This document shows, piece by piece, positions 54,870 through 63,300 of a stretch of 64,000 nucleotides of DNA. Location of the stretch: the NCBI GenBank assembly GCA_020443425.1, contig JAGRIE010000002.1, positions 124,001 to 188,000 of the forward strand, given 5' to 3'. Each line of letters starts with the position of its first letter. The stretch's first letter is position 1. The position numbers and the translations under genes were made by a program. This DNA is from Halioglobus sp. Its GTDB lineage: Bacteria; Pseudomonadota; Gammaproteobacteria; Pseudomonadales; Halieaceae. The notes under the pieces were generated by a model that was given only the letters and a program-made list of their open reading frames with translations, was not told where the DNA came from and did no database searches.

Positions 54870-56339
54870 GTGACACTGTCGATCGCGCAAAAACTGGTCG
54901 CCGCTATCGTCGGGGTCACACTGCTGGTTGTGGCAGCCACGCTGGGCCTGGCGCGCTGGAGTTTCGAGCAGGGTTTCCTGGACTATGTGAATGCCCTGGA
55001 GTACACCCGTCTGGAGCGCGTGCGCACGGAACTGGTGGAGGGGTATCTGGCAGCAGGCCGCAACTGGGATTTCCTGGGTGACGATGCGCTGCTACTGATG
55101 CTGCGCCGCTCCCTGCCGCGAGGGTCCGTCGATGGCCCGGCGCCCCGCTTGCCGCCGCCACCGATAGCCGATGAGGAGATGCCGCCACCCGCCGGTGCGC
55201 CGGGTCGGCAGCGGATGCTGGAGCAGGGATTTCCGCCGACCGCCCTGTATGACGCACAGGGCGCCAGAATTGCGGGCCTGGATGTGGGTACGGATGGCGC
55301 ACCGGTCACGCGTATTCCGATTGTGGTCGATGGCCGCACCATCGCCGAGCTGCGCAGTGAGCCGCGGCGGCGACTGGTGTCCTCGCTGGAGACGGAGTTT
55401 TCCCGGCAGCAACTGCAGACCAGTTGGCTGCTCGGCGCAATGAGCCTGGTGCTGGCGTTGACTGTGTCCCTGCTGCTGGCACGCGGCCTGCTTGCGCCGG
55501 TGCGGCGCATGATGGACGCCGTGGCGCAGTTGTCTGCGGGCAATTACGCGCACAGGATGAATGAGAGCCGGGGCGATGAGCTGGGTGTGCTGACGCGCAA
55601 TGTGGATCGGCTGGGCGCCACACTGGAGGCGAACCAGTCCTCGCGCAAGCGCCTGCTGGCGGATATCTCGCATGAACTGCGCACGCCGCTCACGGTGCTG
55701 GCCGGCGAAATCGAGGCCCTGAAGGACGGTGTCCGCGATTTCGACGCCAGGCAACTGGGCTCCCTGGACCAGGAGGTGCAGCGATTGCGCTATCTGGTCG
55801 ATGACCTGTACCAGCTGTCGATTTCCGATGTGGGCGGGCTGCGCTACACCTTTGCTGACGTCAATGTAGGCACCTGCGCCCGCGAGGCTGTTGCGGCGGT
55901 AAGCCCGCGCGCGTCGGCGTTGGGTATTGAGCTGGTGCTGGTGGCGCGTGACGATGTCGATGGTGGTACACCGCTGGTGGTAACGGCCGATACCCGGCGA
56001 CTGCAGCAACTGCTGCATAATCTGCTGGAGAATTCGCTGGCGTATACGGATGCGCCGGGCCGGGTGGTGGTCAAACTGTCTCGAACTGGGTCGATCGCGG
56101 TGATCACCATCGACGATACCGCACCCGGGGTGGGTGAGGGCGATTGTGAGAAGCTGTTCGACCCCCTGTACCGGCCGGAGGAGTCTCGCAGCCGCCGCTA
56201 CGGTGGCGCCGGCCTGGGTCTGGCGATCTGCAAAAACATAGTGGCCGCCCACGGTGGCAATATCGTCGCCGCGCCGTCGCCACTGGGCGGTTTGACGATG
56301 CGTACTGAAATTCCGCTGGCGCGGGAGGGTGATTCATGA
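54870..56339 (+). CDS. baeS: BaeS-like sensor histidine kinase
   Basis: This 489-residue inner-membrane kinase has two membrane segments (about residues 5-28 and 185-206) around a periplasmic domain with a Pro-rich patch, then a HAMP domain, and a dimerisation motif ADISHELRTPLTVLAGEIEA with phospho-acceptor His268. The ATPase domain has the N-box HNLLENSLAYTDAPG and the G-boxes near YGGAGLGLAICKNIV. It matches BaeS in family and in being linked to a BaeR-like regulator. The start is GTG at 54870. Its TGA overlaps the ATG of the regulator by four bases (ATGA), so coupled translation is expected. Confidence 0.9.
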   Translation: MTLSIAQKLVAAIVGVTLLVVAATLGLARWSFEQGFLDYVNALEYTRLERVRTELVEGYLAAGRNWDFLGDDALLLMLRRSLPRGSVDGPAPRLPPPPIADEEMPPPAGAPGRQRMLEQGFPPTALYDAQGARIAGLDVGTDGAPVTRIPIVVDGRTIAELRSEPRRRLVSSLETEFSRQQLQTSWLLGAMSLVLALTVSLLLARGLLAPVRRMMDAVAQLSAGNYAHRMNESRGDELGVLTRNVDRLGATLEANQSSRKRLLADISHELRTPLTVLAGEIEALKDGVRDFDARQLGSLDQEVQRLRYLVDDLYQLSISDVGGLRYTFADVNVGTCAREAVAAVSPRASALGIELVLVARDDVDGGTPLVVTADTRRLQQLLHNLLENSLAYTDAPGRVVVKLSRTGSIAVITIDDTAPGVGEGDCEKLFDPLYRPEESRSRRYGGAGLGLAICKNIVAAHGGNIVAAPSPLGGLTMRTEIPLAREGDS

Positions 56340-57025
56340 CGGCTTGCGACGTGATGGTGATAGAGGACGAGCCCAAGATCGCGTAGCTGCTGGTCGACTA
56401 CCTGCAGCGCGACGGGTTCGAGGTCACGGTGCTGGGCGACGGCAGGCATGCGGTGGAAATGATCAGGGAGCGCGAGCCCGGTTTTCTCATTCTCGACCTG
56501 ATGCTGCCGGGAAAGGACGGCCTCACCATCTGCCGGGAGGTGCGGCAGTTCTCAACCGTGCCGATCATGATGTTGACCGCGAAAGTGGATGAAATCGATC
56601 GCCTGATCGGTCTCGAACTGGGCGCGGATGATTATGTCTGCAAGCCTTTCAGCCCGCGTGAGGTCGTCGCCCGAATCCGCACGATACAGCGCCGCCTGCA
56701 GCAGCAATACCGGCAGCCCACAGCGGGCAGTGAGCTGAGGTACCGCGATATCACGCTGGCGCTGGAAAAGTACCAGTGCAGCGTAGAGGGGCAGCGCATT
56801 GAACTGACCCCCGTCGAGTTCAAGATGCTGCGTGGTTTCGTGTCGCAGCCCGGGCGTGTTTTCTCCCGCGATCAGCTGATGGATATGGCGTATACCGATG
56901 AGCGTGTGGTCAGTGATCGCACCATCGATACCCACGTTAAAAACCTGCGCCGGAAACTGTCGCGTTCCGGCACCGAGGAGGCGCAGATCCAATCTATCTA
57001 CGGCGTCGGCTACAAGCTTGAGTAA
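56336..57025 (+). pseudogene. baeR: BaeR-like response regulator interrupted by an in-frame amber codon
   Basis: Translated from the ATG at 56336 the frame encodes a 229-residue OmpR/PhoB-type regulator that is intact except for TAG at codon 17 (56384-56386), just after VIEDEPKIA. The remainder has the phospho-acceptor Asp54 (LILDLMLPGKDG), DDYVCKPFSPREVVAR and the winged-helix DNA-binding motif DRTIDTHVKNLRRKL. From memory, E. coli BaeR reads EDEPKLGQLLIDYLQ here, so a CAG-to-TAG change fits. Re-initiation at the GTG at 56429 would lose the first strand and the acidic pocket (Glu10, Asp11). Downstream codons show no decay, so this is a fresh mutation, a sequencing error or suppressed amber. 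Confidence 0.8.
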
Positions 57026-57137
57026 ATACGCTTTACATTTATTGACACTATCCTGCAATTCTTCACCTTTTCTCCGTATCAACTCCTTGCTCAATCACTA
57101 ACCTGTAACTGTTCCACTTACCAACAAGGAGAGCCGT

Positions 57138-57422
57138 ATGACAGTCAGCAATATCGTTCGCGGAGTGACGCGATCATTCATTATCGTCAGCTACCTGACC
57201 TACCAGGTTGCCAATGCCCAGCCCTCCCAGCAGGGAGGCGACAGACGCGGTCCGCCGCCGGAAGCCATAGAGGCCTGTGCAGACCAGTCCGAGGGCGCGG
57301 CGTGTTCGTTTTCAGGTCGGCGCGGCGACGTCACCGGTACCTGTATCACCCTGCCGCAGGAAGATGAAGGCCTGGCTTGTGCGCCCGAAGGAGGGCCCCC
57401 TGGTGGCGACCGTGATCAGTAG
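57138..57422 (+). CDS. Small secreted Cys-containing protein linked to the BaeSR pair
   Basis: This 94-residue protein has a signal peptide ending near VANA, followed by a Gln/Gly/Arg-rich stretch and the motif RRGPPPEAIEACADQSEGAACS, with a total of four cysteines (ACADQ, AACSF, TCITL, LACAP) that can form two disulphides. Related short proteins with PPPEAIEAC and GRRGD motifs are, as far as I recall, found beside two-component systems in other gammaproteobacteria. The function is unknown. AAGGAG precedes the ATG. It overlaps the next gene by 20 bp. Confidence 0.7.
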   Translation: MTVSNIVRGVTRSFIIVSYLTYQVANAQPSQQGGDRRGPPPEAIEACADQSEGAACSFSGRRGDVTGTCITLPQEDEGLACAPEGGPPGGDRDQ

Positions 57423-58041
57423 GCCTGTTCGCAGCGTGCGTACGACGACAGCGGTCGCCGTGGCGATCCTGTTGCTGCTGGCCGCGCCTGCGGTGTTGGC
57501 GGCGGGGCCTCCCGGTACGCAGGGCCCGCACGGCCGCTATCCCGCTGTCGGGGAACAGGTGAAAGCGCTGCCCCCCGGGCATCGGCAGGTGAACGTCGGG
57601 CCGCAGAGCTACCGCTATGCCAACGGCAGCTTCTACCGGCCCGGCCCCGGCGGTGCCTATGTGGTGGTGCAGGCTCCCATCGGGGCGCAGGTGAATGTGC
57701 TGGCGCCTGGTTCTATCAGTTTCGGGATTGCTGGTGGGCGGTATTTCTATGCCAACTTCACCTACTACATCCAGAACGAGGATCGCACCGCCTACGTGGT
57801 GGTTGAGAAACCGGAGGGAGCGGAGGCAGCGGTAGCCGCCGCCACCGCGGAGGTCTTCGTCTACCCCGGCAAGGGGCAGAGCGCCGAGCAGCAGGACCGG
57901 GATCGCTACGAGTGCTATCGCTGGGCGGTGGCGCAGACAGGGTATGATCCGGTCGCGGTAAGCGCCGATGCGGACAGCGCCCGCAACTACCAGCGGGCAA
58001 ACGCCGCCTGTCTTGAAGGGCGGGGTTACACGGTGCGCTGA
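57403..58041 (+). CDS. DUF6515-family secreted protein
   Basis: This 212-residue protein has a signal peptide (LLLLAAPAVLAAG). The motif SYRYANGSFYRPGPGGAYVV followed by APIGAQVNVL and a second copy (GRYFYANFTYYI) is the DUF6515 pattern. The C-terminal part (YECYRWAVAQTGYDP, with two Cys) resembles a glycine-zipper-linked periplasmic domain. The role is unknown. The start is GTG at 57403, chosen because AAGGAGGG ends 7 nt upstream. It overlaps the preceding gene by 20 bp, so it is translationally coupled, and it ends 10 bp from a convergent gene. Confidence 0.75.
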   Translation: MATVISRPVRSVRTTTAVAVAILLLLAAPAVLAAGPPGTQGPHGRYPAVGEQVKALPPGHRQVNVGPQSYRYANGSFYRPGPGGAYVVVQAPIGAQVNVLAPGSISFGIAGGRYFYANFTYYIQNEDRTAYVVVEKPEGAEAAVAAATAEVFVYPGKGQSAEQQDRDRYECYRWAVAQTGYDPVAVSADADSARNYQRANAACLEGRGYTVR

Positions 58042-58050
58042 GGCGCGCGC

Positions 58051-59724
58051 TCAATCATTGTGTGACAGCGTGCCCCGGTGGCGTTCGACGCGCAGGGAGT
58101 CCGGTTTCAGCGGCCGTTCCAGCGCTTGCAACATCGCCGGATCGCGCTGGTAGGGGTCACTTTTAAAATCGACGGTGCCGTCCTCCTGTACCTGCACTGT
58201 CCAGTACACGAGATAGATCGGCACAGACTCCCGCAGCGACACGCGCCGGGTCTTCTGCTGATCGATCACGCTGGCAATTGCGGCCTGGTCCCAGGCCGGG
58301 TCGTCCAGCAGCAACTCCGCCAGTTCCATGATTTCTTCCACGCGGATACAGCCGGAACTGAAGGTGCGCTCGCTGCGGCGGAACAGCTCCCTGCTGGGGG
58401 TGTCGTGCAGATAGACCATATGCTCATTGGGGAACATGACCTTGAGCCTGCCCAGTGCATTCTTGGGCCCGGGACGCTGGCGCAGGATGTAGGGGAAACC
58501 CTGTTGCGGGTAGAGTTGCCAGTTCACGGTCGCCGGGTCCACCTCGCGGCCATCCCTGGTCAACACCTGCATGTTTTTGGTTTGCAGGTAGCCGGGGTCG
58601 CGTTTGATCGCGGGCAGGGTATCCTTGGCGAGAATGGTGGGCGGCACGGTCCAGGTCGGGTTGAACTCGATGTAGGTGATGCGATCGCGAAACGTCGGCG
58701 TGCTGCGGTAGGGTGTCCCGACCTGCGCCCGGCTGCGCAGCAGGCGCTTGCCGTCGCGAAACAGCGATACCTCATAACCGGCGATATCGACCACCACCGC
58801 GGTGTCCGGTATGTCCTGCAGCATGCGCGCGCGCTCCAGGTTGACACGGATCTGCCCGATACGCTGCTCGACGGGCACGTTCAATGCCGCCAGGGTCTGC
58901 TTGCCGACCACGCCGTCGTCATCGAGGTGATGGCGGCGCTGGAACTGCTGTGTGGCTGCCTTGAGGGTGGCATCGAAATAGGCGGGATCGGCGGCACTGT
59001 CGTCAGCCAGTGCACCGTCGACCAGCAGGCGATGGCGCAACTGTATCACGCGCGGCCCCGAATCGCCGGGGTGCAGGGTTGGGCCGGGGTCCACCGAGGG
59101 CCATCCGCCCGCGGCGGCAATGGCGCGGTACTGGGCCAGGGCGGTCACCAGCCGTTGGTAGAGCGGATCGGAAGGCTTGAGCTGCTGCAGCCCGGCGAGG
59201 ATACCGCCCTGGCTGACCACTTTCCGGGACCACTGCACCGGGTCTGTCTGTGGCAGCTTGCGGTCAAAATTCCACGAGGCGACGTGTTCCTTCGGGTCAA
59301 CCTTGCCGAAGGCGTAGTGGTAGGTCAGGCGCACCAGGCTGTCAGTGAGTAGCAGGTCCCGCGACGCGGCGTCGAGGGACAGGGTGCCGTGCAGCAGGCC
59401 GTCGACCTGCTGCTGGTGATAATCAGCGGGGTTCATGCCCTCGCGCTCGGCCTCATCGATGGCGGCCGACAGTTCGTTCAGTGCCAGCGGGTTGGTCCAG
59501 GCAACGGCGTAGGCGTTGTCCCGGTAAAAGGCCTGGGTGACAGAGAGGTCGTAGACCGTTTCACCCGCGATCTGGATCTGGCCCTGGCTGCTGAGCTGGT
59601 GCAGCAGCTCCTGCAGTGACGTCTGTGCGAAGCCGGGCAAAGGCAGCAGCAACAGGCTGCACAGGCACAGCATATGCGCCAGCCTGACCACCGGAGTGAA
59701 TTGTTGGTGCGCGGTTTTAGTCAA
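58051..59724 (-). CDS. L,D-transpeptidase, YcbB/LdtD-like
   Basis: This 557-residue enzyme has a signal peptide ending near GFAQ, an LdtD-type N-terminal scaffold, a peptidoglycan-binding helical domain (VIQLRHRLLVDG, GVVGKQTLAALN) and a YkuD catalytic domain. The active-site motif is HDTPSRELFRRSERTFSSGC followed by IRVEE, with the catalytic cysteine at the end of that run. It makes 3-3 cross-links in peptidoglycan in the periplasm. The size and domain order match YcbB/LdtD (615 aa in E. coli). It is monocistronic and convergent with the DUF6515 gene. Confidence 0.92.
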   Translation of the reverse strand: MTKTAHQQFTPVVRLAHMLCLCSLLLLPLPGFAQTSLQELLHQLSSQGQIQIAGETVYDLSVTQAFYRDNAYAVAWTNPLALNELSAAIDEAEREGMNPADYHQQQVDGLLHGTLSLDAASRDLLLTDSLVRLTYHYAFGKVDPKEHVASWNFDRKLPQTDPVQWSRKVVSQGGILAGLQQLKPSDPLYQRLVTALAQYRAIAAAGGWPSVDPGPTLHPGDSGPRVIQLRHRLLVDGALADDSAADPAYFDATLKAATQQFQRRHHLDDDGVVGKQTLAALNVPVEQRIGQIRVNLERARMLQDIPDTAVVVDIAGYEVSLFRDGKRLLRSRAQVGTPYRSTPTFRDRITYIEFNPTWTVPPTILAKDTLPAIKRDPGYLQTKNMQVLTRDGREVDPATVNWQLYPQQGFPYILRQRPGPKNALGRLKVMFPNEHMVYLHDTPSRELFRRSERTFSSGCIRVEEIMELAELLLDDPAWDQAAIASVIDQQKTRRVSLRESVPIYLVYWTVQVQEDGTVDFKSDPYQRDPAMLQALERPLKPDSLRVERHRGTLSHND

Positions 59725-59858
59725 GGTGCCCCTTCAGGAGTAACAGTGTATGGGGACCGCATCCCCTGTGCGACGGTATCCCCTGAACCCGCATAGACTA
59801 ACGCCCCGCTCTCGCGCTTGCCACCTCGGGTGTCGGGGAAAAATACAGCCGGCAAGTG

Positions 59859-61337
59859 CTAGACAAATGTCTGCTCGTAGAAGTTACCGTGAAATCCGAA
59901 GGGCACATGGTGGGTGAGCGGGACTACAGCCAGTTCCCGCTGCATGTCAGCGGCGTCGACGATGACGATTTCACTCTTTTTTCGGGTGTGATTGTAGACA
60001 ATGGATACCAGGTAGCCGTCATCCTCAGCGGCGCCGCCCGCCCGCGGGATAAAGTTCGGCTCGGCGGTGAATCGCCCCTCACCGAAATCGTGCAGTTTCA
60101 GTTCGCCGGTGCGGTGATCGACCTTCTGGAAGGCGTTGAAGCTGTAGGGCGTGCCGTTCTCAACAATGGTGGCCAGCCAGGTGTAGCGGTTGTCGCGGCC
60201 GGTGTGCTGCGAGTTCCAGGCCGGGAACTCGCCTGCAAGCGCACCCTCTACCGGGCTCTTTCGGCTCGCGCCGGTGGCGAGATTGAGGCTGAGGCGGTAG
60301 AACCTGGCGCCGTCGGCGAGAAACTGGAAGTCATCGCCGCGCTCCATGAACACATCGGAGAGGCCGCCCATGACATCCATGGTATCCAGGCACAGGGCAT
60401 CAATGGACAACTCGTCGCCCTGCTGCCGGGCGTTGCCCAGATGGAAGCCGAAGAAACAGTCGAACTGGAATTCCCTGACGATGCGGGCCGTTGCCAACTC
60501 CACGACAAGCACTTTGGTATTCCTGCTGGCGTCGTACTCGATGGCCTCAAACACGCTGCGCAAGCCCAGCAGGAACTTGAACGGCGAGCGCATGAAGGCG
60601 GGGCAGAGAATGAAAATGGCGTAGCGGTCAGTGATCGCAAAATCGTGGCACATCGAATAGTCGCCCACATACTGCGAGGTATTGGCCACCATCGCGCCGT
60701 CCGGGCCGACTTTGTACAGGTGCAGTTTCGGCTTCGGTACGCCGAACACGCCGAAGTTGTACAGTTCCCCTGAATGTGGGTCCACCCGCGGATGGGCGCT
60801 GAACGGCTGCAGGGTAGAGAGGCCGCCGTTGTAGGTGTATTCACCCACGGTTTGCAGTGTGGCAGGGTCCAGCTCCCAGGGTTTGCCACCCTCCCACAGC
60901 GCCAACAGCCTGCCGCCGTGCAGTATCACATTGGTATTGGCGGCATTGCCCGGTGCGCGGAACATGTTTTTCAGTGGGCCGCCGGGAATCTGTGTGCCCA
61001 CCCCGCGGTACAGGATCTTTTGCGCGGCCGTCTCGTCGATGTATTTGGGTGTGCGGACATAGCGGTTTTTATAGTGCACGCGGCCACCGGTGATGGTCAC
61101 TGCGCTGATCATGCCGTCGCCATCAAACCAGTGGCCGTACTGTTGCTCGCCGATCCGGTTGCGCCCGGGGCCGTTGTAGAACAGGGTGCCTTCCAGCCCG
61201 GCGGGTATTTCCCCGGTGATCTGGTCGGCATCAATCCAGTACGACAGCTCCTCGAACAGGGTTTCATAGCCGGCCAGTTCGCAACCGGGAAGCCGGCGGG
61301 CCCTGTGCGGGAGTTGCGGTTGCAGCGCGACGTTCAT
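59859..61337 (-). CDS. Carotenoid oxygenase (RPE65/CCD family)
   Basis: This 492-residue enzyme has the propeller motifs LEGTLFYNGPGRN, FDGDGMISAV, FSAHPRVDPHSGELYNFG and SMCHDFAITDRYAIF, with iron-binding histidines in the third and fourth; the remaining two are near FFGFHLGNARQ and in the C-terminal PFGFHGNFYE. It cleaves carotenoids or related polyenes/stilbenes with non-haem iron, in the cytosol. The substrate is unknown and no carotenoid synthesis gene lies in the window. The ATG at 61337 has a GGAGG-like site upstream. Confidence 0.93.
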   Translation of the reverse strand: MNVALQPQLPHRARRLPGCELAGYETLFEELSYWIDADQITGEIPAGLEGTLFYNGPGRNRIGEQQYGHWFDGDGMISAVTITGGRVHYKNRYVRTPKYIDETAAQKILYRGVGTQIPGGPLKNMFRAPGNAANTNVILHGGRLLALWEGGKPWELDPATLQTVGEYTYNGGLSTLQPFSAHPRVDPHSGELYNFGVFGVPKPKLHLYKVGPDGAMVANTSQYVGDYSMCHDFAITDRYAIFILCPAFMRSPFKFLLGLRSVFEAIEYDASRNTKVLVVELATARIVREFQFDCFFGFHLGNARQQGDELSIDALCLDTMDVMGGLSDVFMERGDDFQFLADGARFYRLSLNLATGASRKSPVEGALAGEFPAWNSQHTGRDNRYTWLATIVENGTPYSFNAFQKVDHRTGELKLHDFGEGRFTAEPNFIPRAGGAAEDDGYLVSIVYNHTRKKSEIVIVDAADMQRELAVVPLTHHVPFGFHGNFYEQTFV

Positions 61338-61472
61338 GTACCATCCTCCGACACCAGGCGCTGGTGTCGTATCGGTATTAGATTTATCCGGCTGACGTTA
61401 CCGCGTTGTATACGGCACTTCAAGCGCGGGATGCGGCACGCGGAGGGGGGTGGCCGGCTGCCGGCCACCGTG

Positions 61473-61841
61473 TCAGAACGGGATGTCGTTGTCGTCGAAA
61501 TCGGAAGGTGCAGGGTGGTGTGGCGCAGCGGCCGCATCGTCGTTGCCAAGGTCGCGCCCGGCGCCCGGGCTGCTGACTTTCCAACCCTGTAAGTTGTTGA
61601 AATAGCGGCCGTTATACTCGCGGCCACGTATGTCGAAGCTGACAGTCACCTCCTGCCCCGGCTGCAGGTTGTCGAGCAGGCTGGCTTTGTCCTGTACGAA
61701 CTCGAGATTGATCTCCTGCGGGTACCGGCCGTCCTCGACAATGACCACCATCTCTCGCTTGGTGAAGCCACTGTCGAATGTCTTCGCTTCCTGGATCAGC
61801 TTGATTTTGCCGGTTAGTTCGTATGCCACGCGGTTCTCCAT
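61473..61841 (-). CDS. DUF3127 OB-fold protein with SSB-like acidic C-terminal tip
   Basis: This 122-residue protein matches the DUF3127 family: ELTGKIKLIQEAKTFDSGFTKREMVV, QEINLEFVQDKASLLD and VSFDIRGREYNGRYFNNLQG form the OB-like domain. An Ala/His/Pro-rich linker leads to DFDDNDIPF at the very end. This closely resembles the DFDDDIPF tip of single-stranded DNA-binding protein, which recruits replication and repair enzymes. A role at single-stranded DNA is therefore likely but not proven. Family members in Bacteroidota end in similar DDLPF tails, as I recall. Confidence 0.85.
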   Translation of the reverse strand: MENRVAYELTGKIKLIQEAKTFDSGFTKREMVVIVEDGRYPQEINLEFVQDKASLLDNLQPGQEVTVSFDIRGREYNGRYFNNLQGWKVSSPGAGRDLGNDDAAAAPHHPAPSDFDDNDIPF

Positions 61842-61941
61842 TGTGTCCGTTTGAAATGCCTGTCTGTGCTGCGCCCAAGCGCCTGCGATTCTGCGAGTGA
61901 TGCTGCCGCGCCGGCCCGTTGCCGCAACGGCGTTGGCTGCG

Positions 61942-62472
61942 CTAGTGGTGTTTGAAGAGCTTGGCGCCCAGGAACAGTATCAGCACCGCCACCGCAGTGA
62001 CGATGAAGAGAAACCAGATAAACTCCTCGATGAAGGCGATGCCGGCGGTGGCGACGGCCAGTGCCAGGCCGATGACCGCAATGCGCCAGTTGCTGTACAC
62101 CCCGAACAGGTAGCTGCCCAGCGCCAGCAAGACGCCGTTGGTGAGGCCGATATCGGCATTCGCCATGCGCCCTGAAAAAACGAAATAATGTACCAGTTGG
62201 ATGGCGAGCAGGACGCCGAGCCAATGCAGTGTGATCGTCACTGCGCTGGGCAGGTGACCGATGGAGTGCCCGGTGTGCAGCCGGTCCGAGACAAACGCGG
62301 TGACAGCGAAGATCAACACCAGCGCAGTCCAGTAGGTGCGGGTGCCTGTGGCCGAGACGTCGCTGGAGGCGATGGCGAAGAATGCCAGCACCAACAAGGC
62401 CAGGCCGACAGTGGCCTCGATCAACAGTCGCCGGGGGAATAACGTAGTGCGGGGTGTATCAAGCTCGTCCAT
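61942..62472 (-). CDS. Five- to six-helix inner-membrane protein, unknown
   Basis: This 176-residue protein has hydrophobic segments near residues 18-36, 47-63, 75-100, 108-125, 128-147 and 150-171. Most of its length is membrane. LHTGHSIGHLPSAVTITLHW has three histidines close together near one membrane edge. No family was recognised. It lies about 100 bp upstream of the DUF3127 gene on the same strand and may be co-transcribed with it. Confidence 0.7.
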   Translation of the reverse strand: MDELDTPRTTLFPRRLLIEATVGLALLVLAFFAIASSDVSATGTRTYWTALVLIFAVTAFVSDRLHTGHSIGHLPSAVTITLHWLGVLLAIQLVHYFVFSGRMANADIGLTNGVLLALGSYLFGVYSNWRIAVIGLALAVATAGIAFIEEFIWFLFIVTAVAVLILFLGAKLFKHH

Positions 62473-62573
62473 TATCTATCGCTCCTGTGCAGGCCTCCCA
62501 GTGTAGGTACTGGAAAACGGGCTGTCCAGACGCGCGCGGCTATGCGGGCGGGGAAGTGCCTGACGGGCAAAAA

Positions 62574-62603
62574 TTGTGCAGCAATATCAGGGCTGTCTAT
62601 AAT
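62574..62603 (+). promoter_or_regulatory. Promoter of the DUF6491 lipoprotein gene
   Basis: A perfect TATAAT at 62598-62603 with TTGTGC at 62574-62579 (18-bp spacer) lies about 95 bp before the ATG at 62699. The -10 match is strong and the -35 weak. Confidence 0.5.
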
Positions 62604-62698
62604 GTCACCGGGCCGGTCGCGCCACTCGCCGATGCCGATGGTCGCCACCGTGATGTATCCAGCTGATCCATGTAACTGTGCCGGAGGTTCAAAATACC

Positions 62699-63130
62699 AT
62701 GAAGAAAACCCATTACCTGATGGCGCTGATCTGGAGCTATGCTCTCCTCGCCGGTTGTGCCTCCATGGAGCAGGCCTCCGCTGAACGCGAGAAGCTGGAA
62801 ACCGAGCCACTGCCGCAGGCGCTGGCCAGTCTGGGTTACGAGATGGAAGCTCCGGTAGAGCAGGTAACGGACTGGAGTCTCTACAACTGGCAGGCCATCA
62901 ACCAGAGCGCGCTGATCATCTGGGTGGATGCATTTCACCCCTACCTGTTTACGCTGCGTGAGCGCTGCCCCGACCTGATGTTTGCCCAGGCTGTGGGTGT
63001 GTCAAACACCGGCTCTATCATCAACGCCAATTTTGACGCCATTGTGGTGCCCAATCCGCCGGGTGGCGGACAGAGCTGCCTTATCGACGCGATCTACCCG
63101 CTGAAGAAGACCGGGGAAACCGGCCAGTAG
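62699..63130 (+). CDS. DUF6491-like lipoprotein
   Basis: This 143-residue protein has a lipobox (YALLAGCAS, Cys20). The mature part, WSLYNWQAINQSALIIW, FTLRERCPDLMFAQAVG and INANFDAIVVPNP, follows the DUF6491 pattern of a short beta-barrel-like domain with two conserved cysteines. The function is unknown. The ATG at 62699 begins a clean signal peptide; an ATG 21 nt upstream does not. It is preceded by a TATAAT promoter. Confidence 0.75.
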   Translation: MKKTHYLMALIWSYALLAGCASMEQASAEREKLETEPLPQALASLGYEMEAPVEQVTDWSLYNWQAINQSALIIWVDAFHPYLFTLRERCPDLMFAQAVGVSNTGSIINANFDAIVVPNPPGGGQSCLIDAIYPLKKTGETGQ

Positions 63131-63141
63131 TGCCGCAGTAG

Positions 63142-63300
63142 CTACAGCGGTAAGGGGGCCTCCTCGTCGGCACTGTGAGCGGTATCGGCGCCCGGCAGTT
63201 CCGGCGCCGGGGACGACTTGCTGATCGGCTTGCCGATAGCGTAAATCGCTATCGCCGAAAGTATCGAAAGTGTTGCGAACACGATTGTGTGCGTAAGCAT
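63142..63300 (-). CDS. 52-aa single-pass membrane protein
   Basis: The minus strand from the ATG at 63298-63300 to TAG at 63142-63144 encodes 52 residues: a hydrophobic helix (HTIVFATLSILSAIAIYAIG, residues 4-23) and an acidic Pro/Ser-rich tail (SPAPELPGADTAHSADEEAP). A strong GGGGAGG site lies 8 nt upstream of the ATG, and the frame is free of other starts, so the gene is convincing despite its size. It is convergent with the DUF6491 gene and divergent from the alcohol dehydrogenase. No family is known to me. Confidence 0.7.
   Translation of the reverse strand: MLTHTIVFATLSILSAIAIYAIGKPISKSSPAPELPGADTAHSADEEAPLPL

Noticed and set aside
60774..61592. 272-residue plus-strand frame
   Set aside because: Antisense to the carotenoid oxygenase; no recognisable domain.
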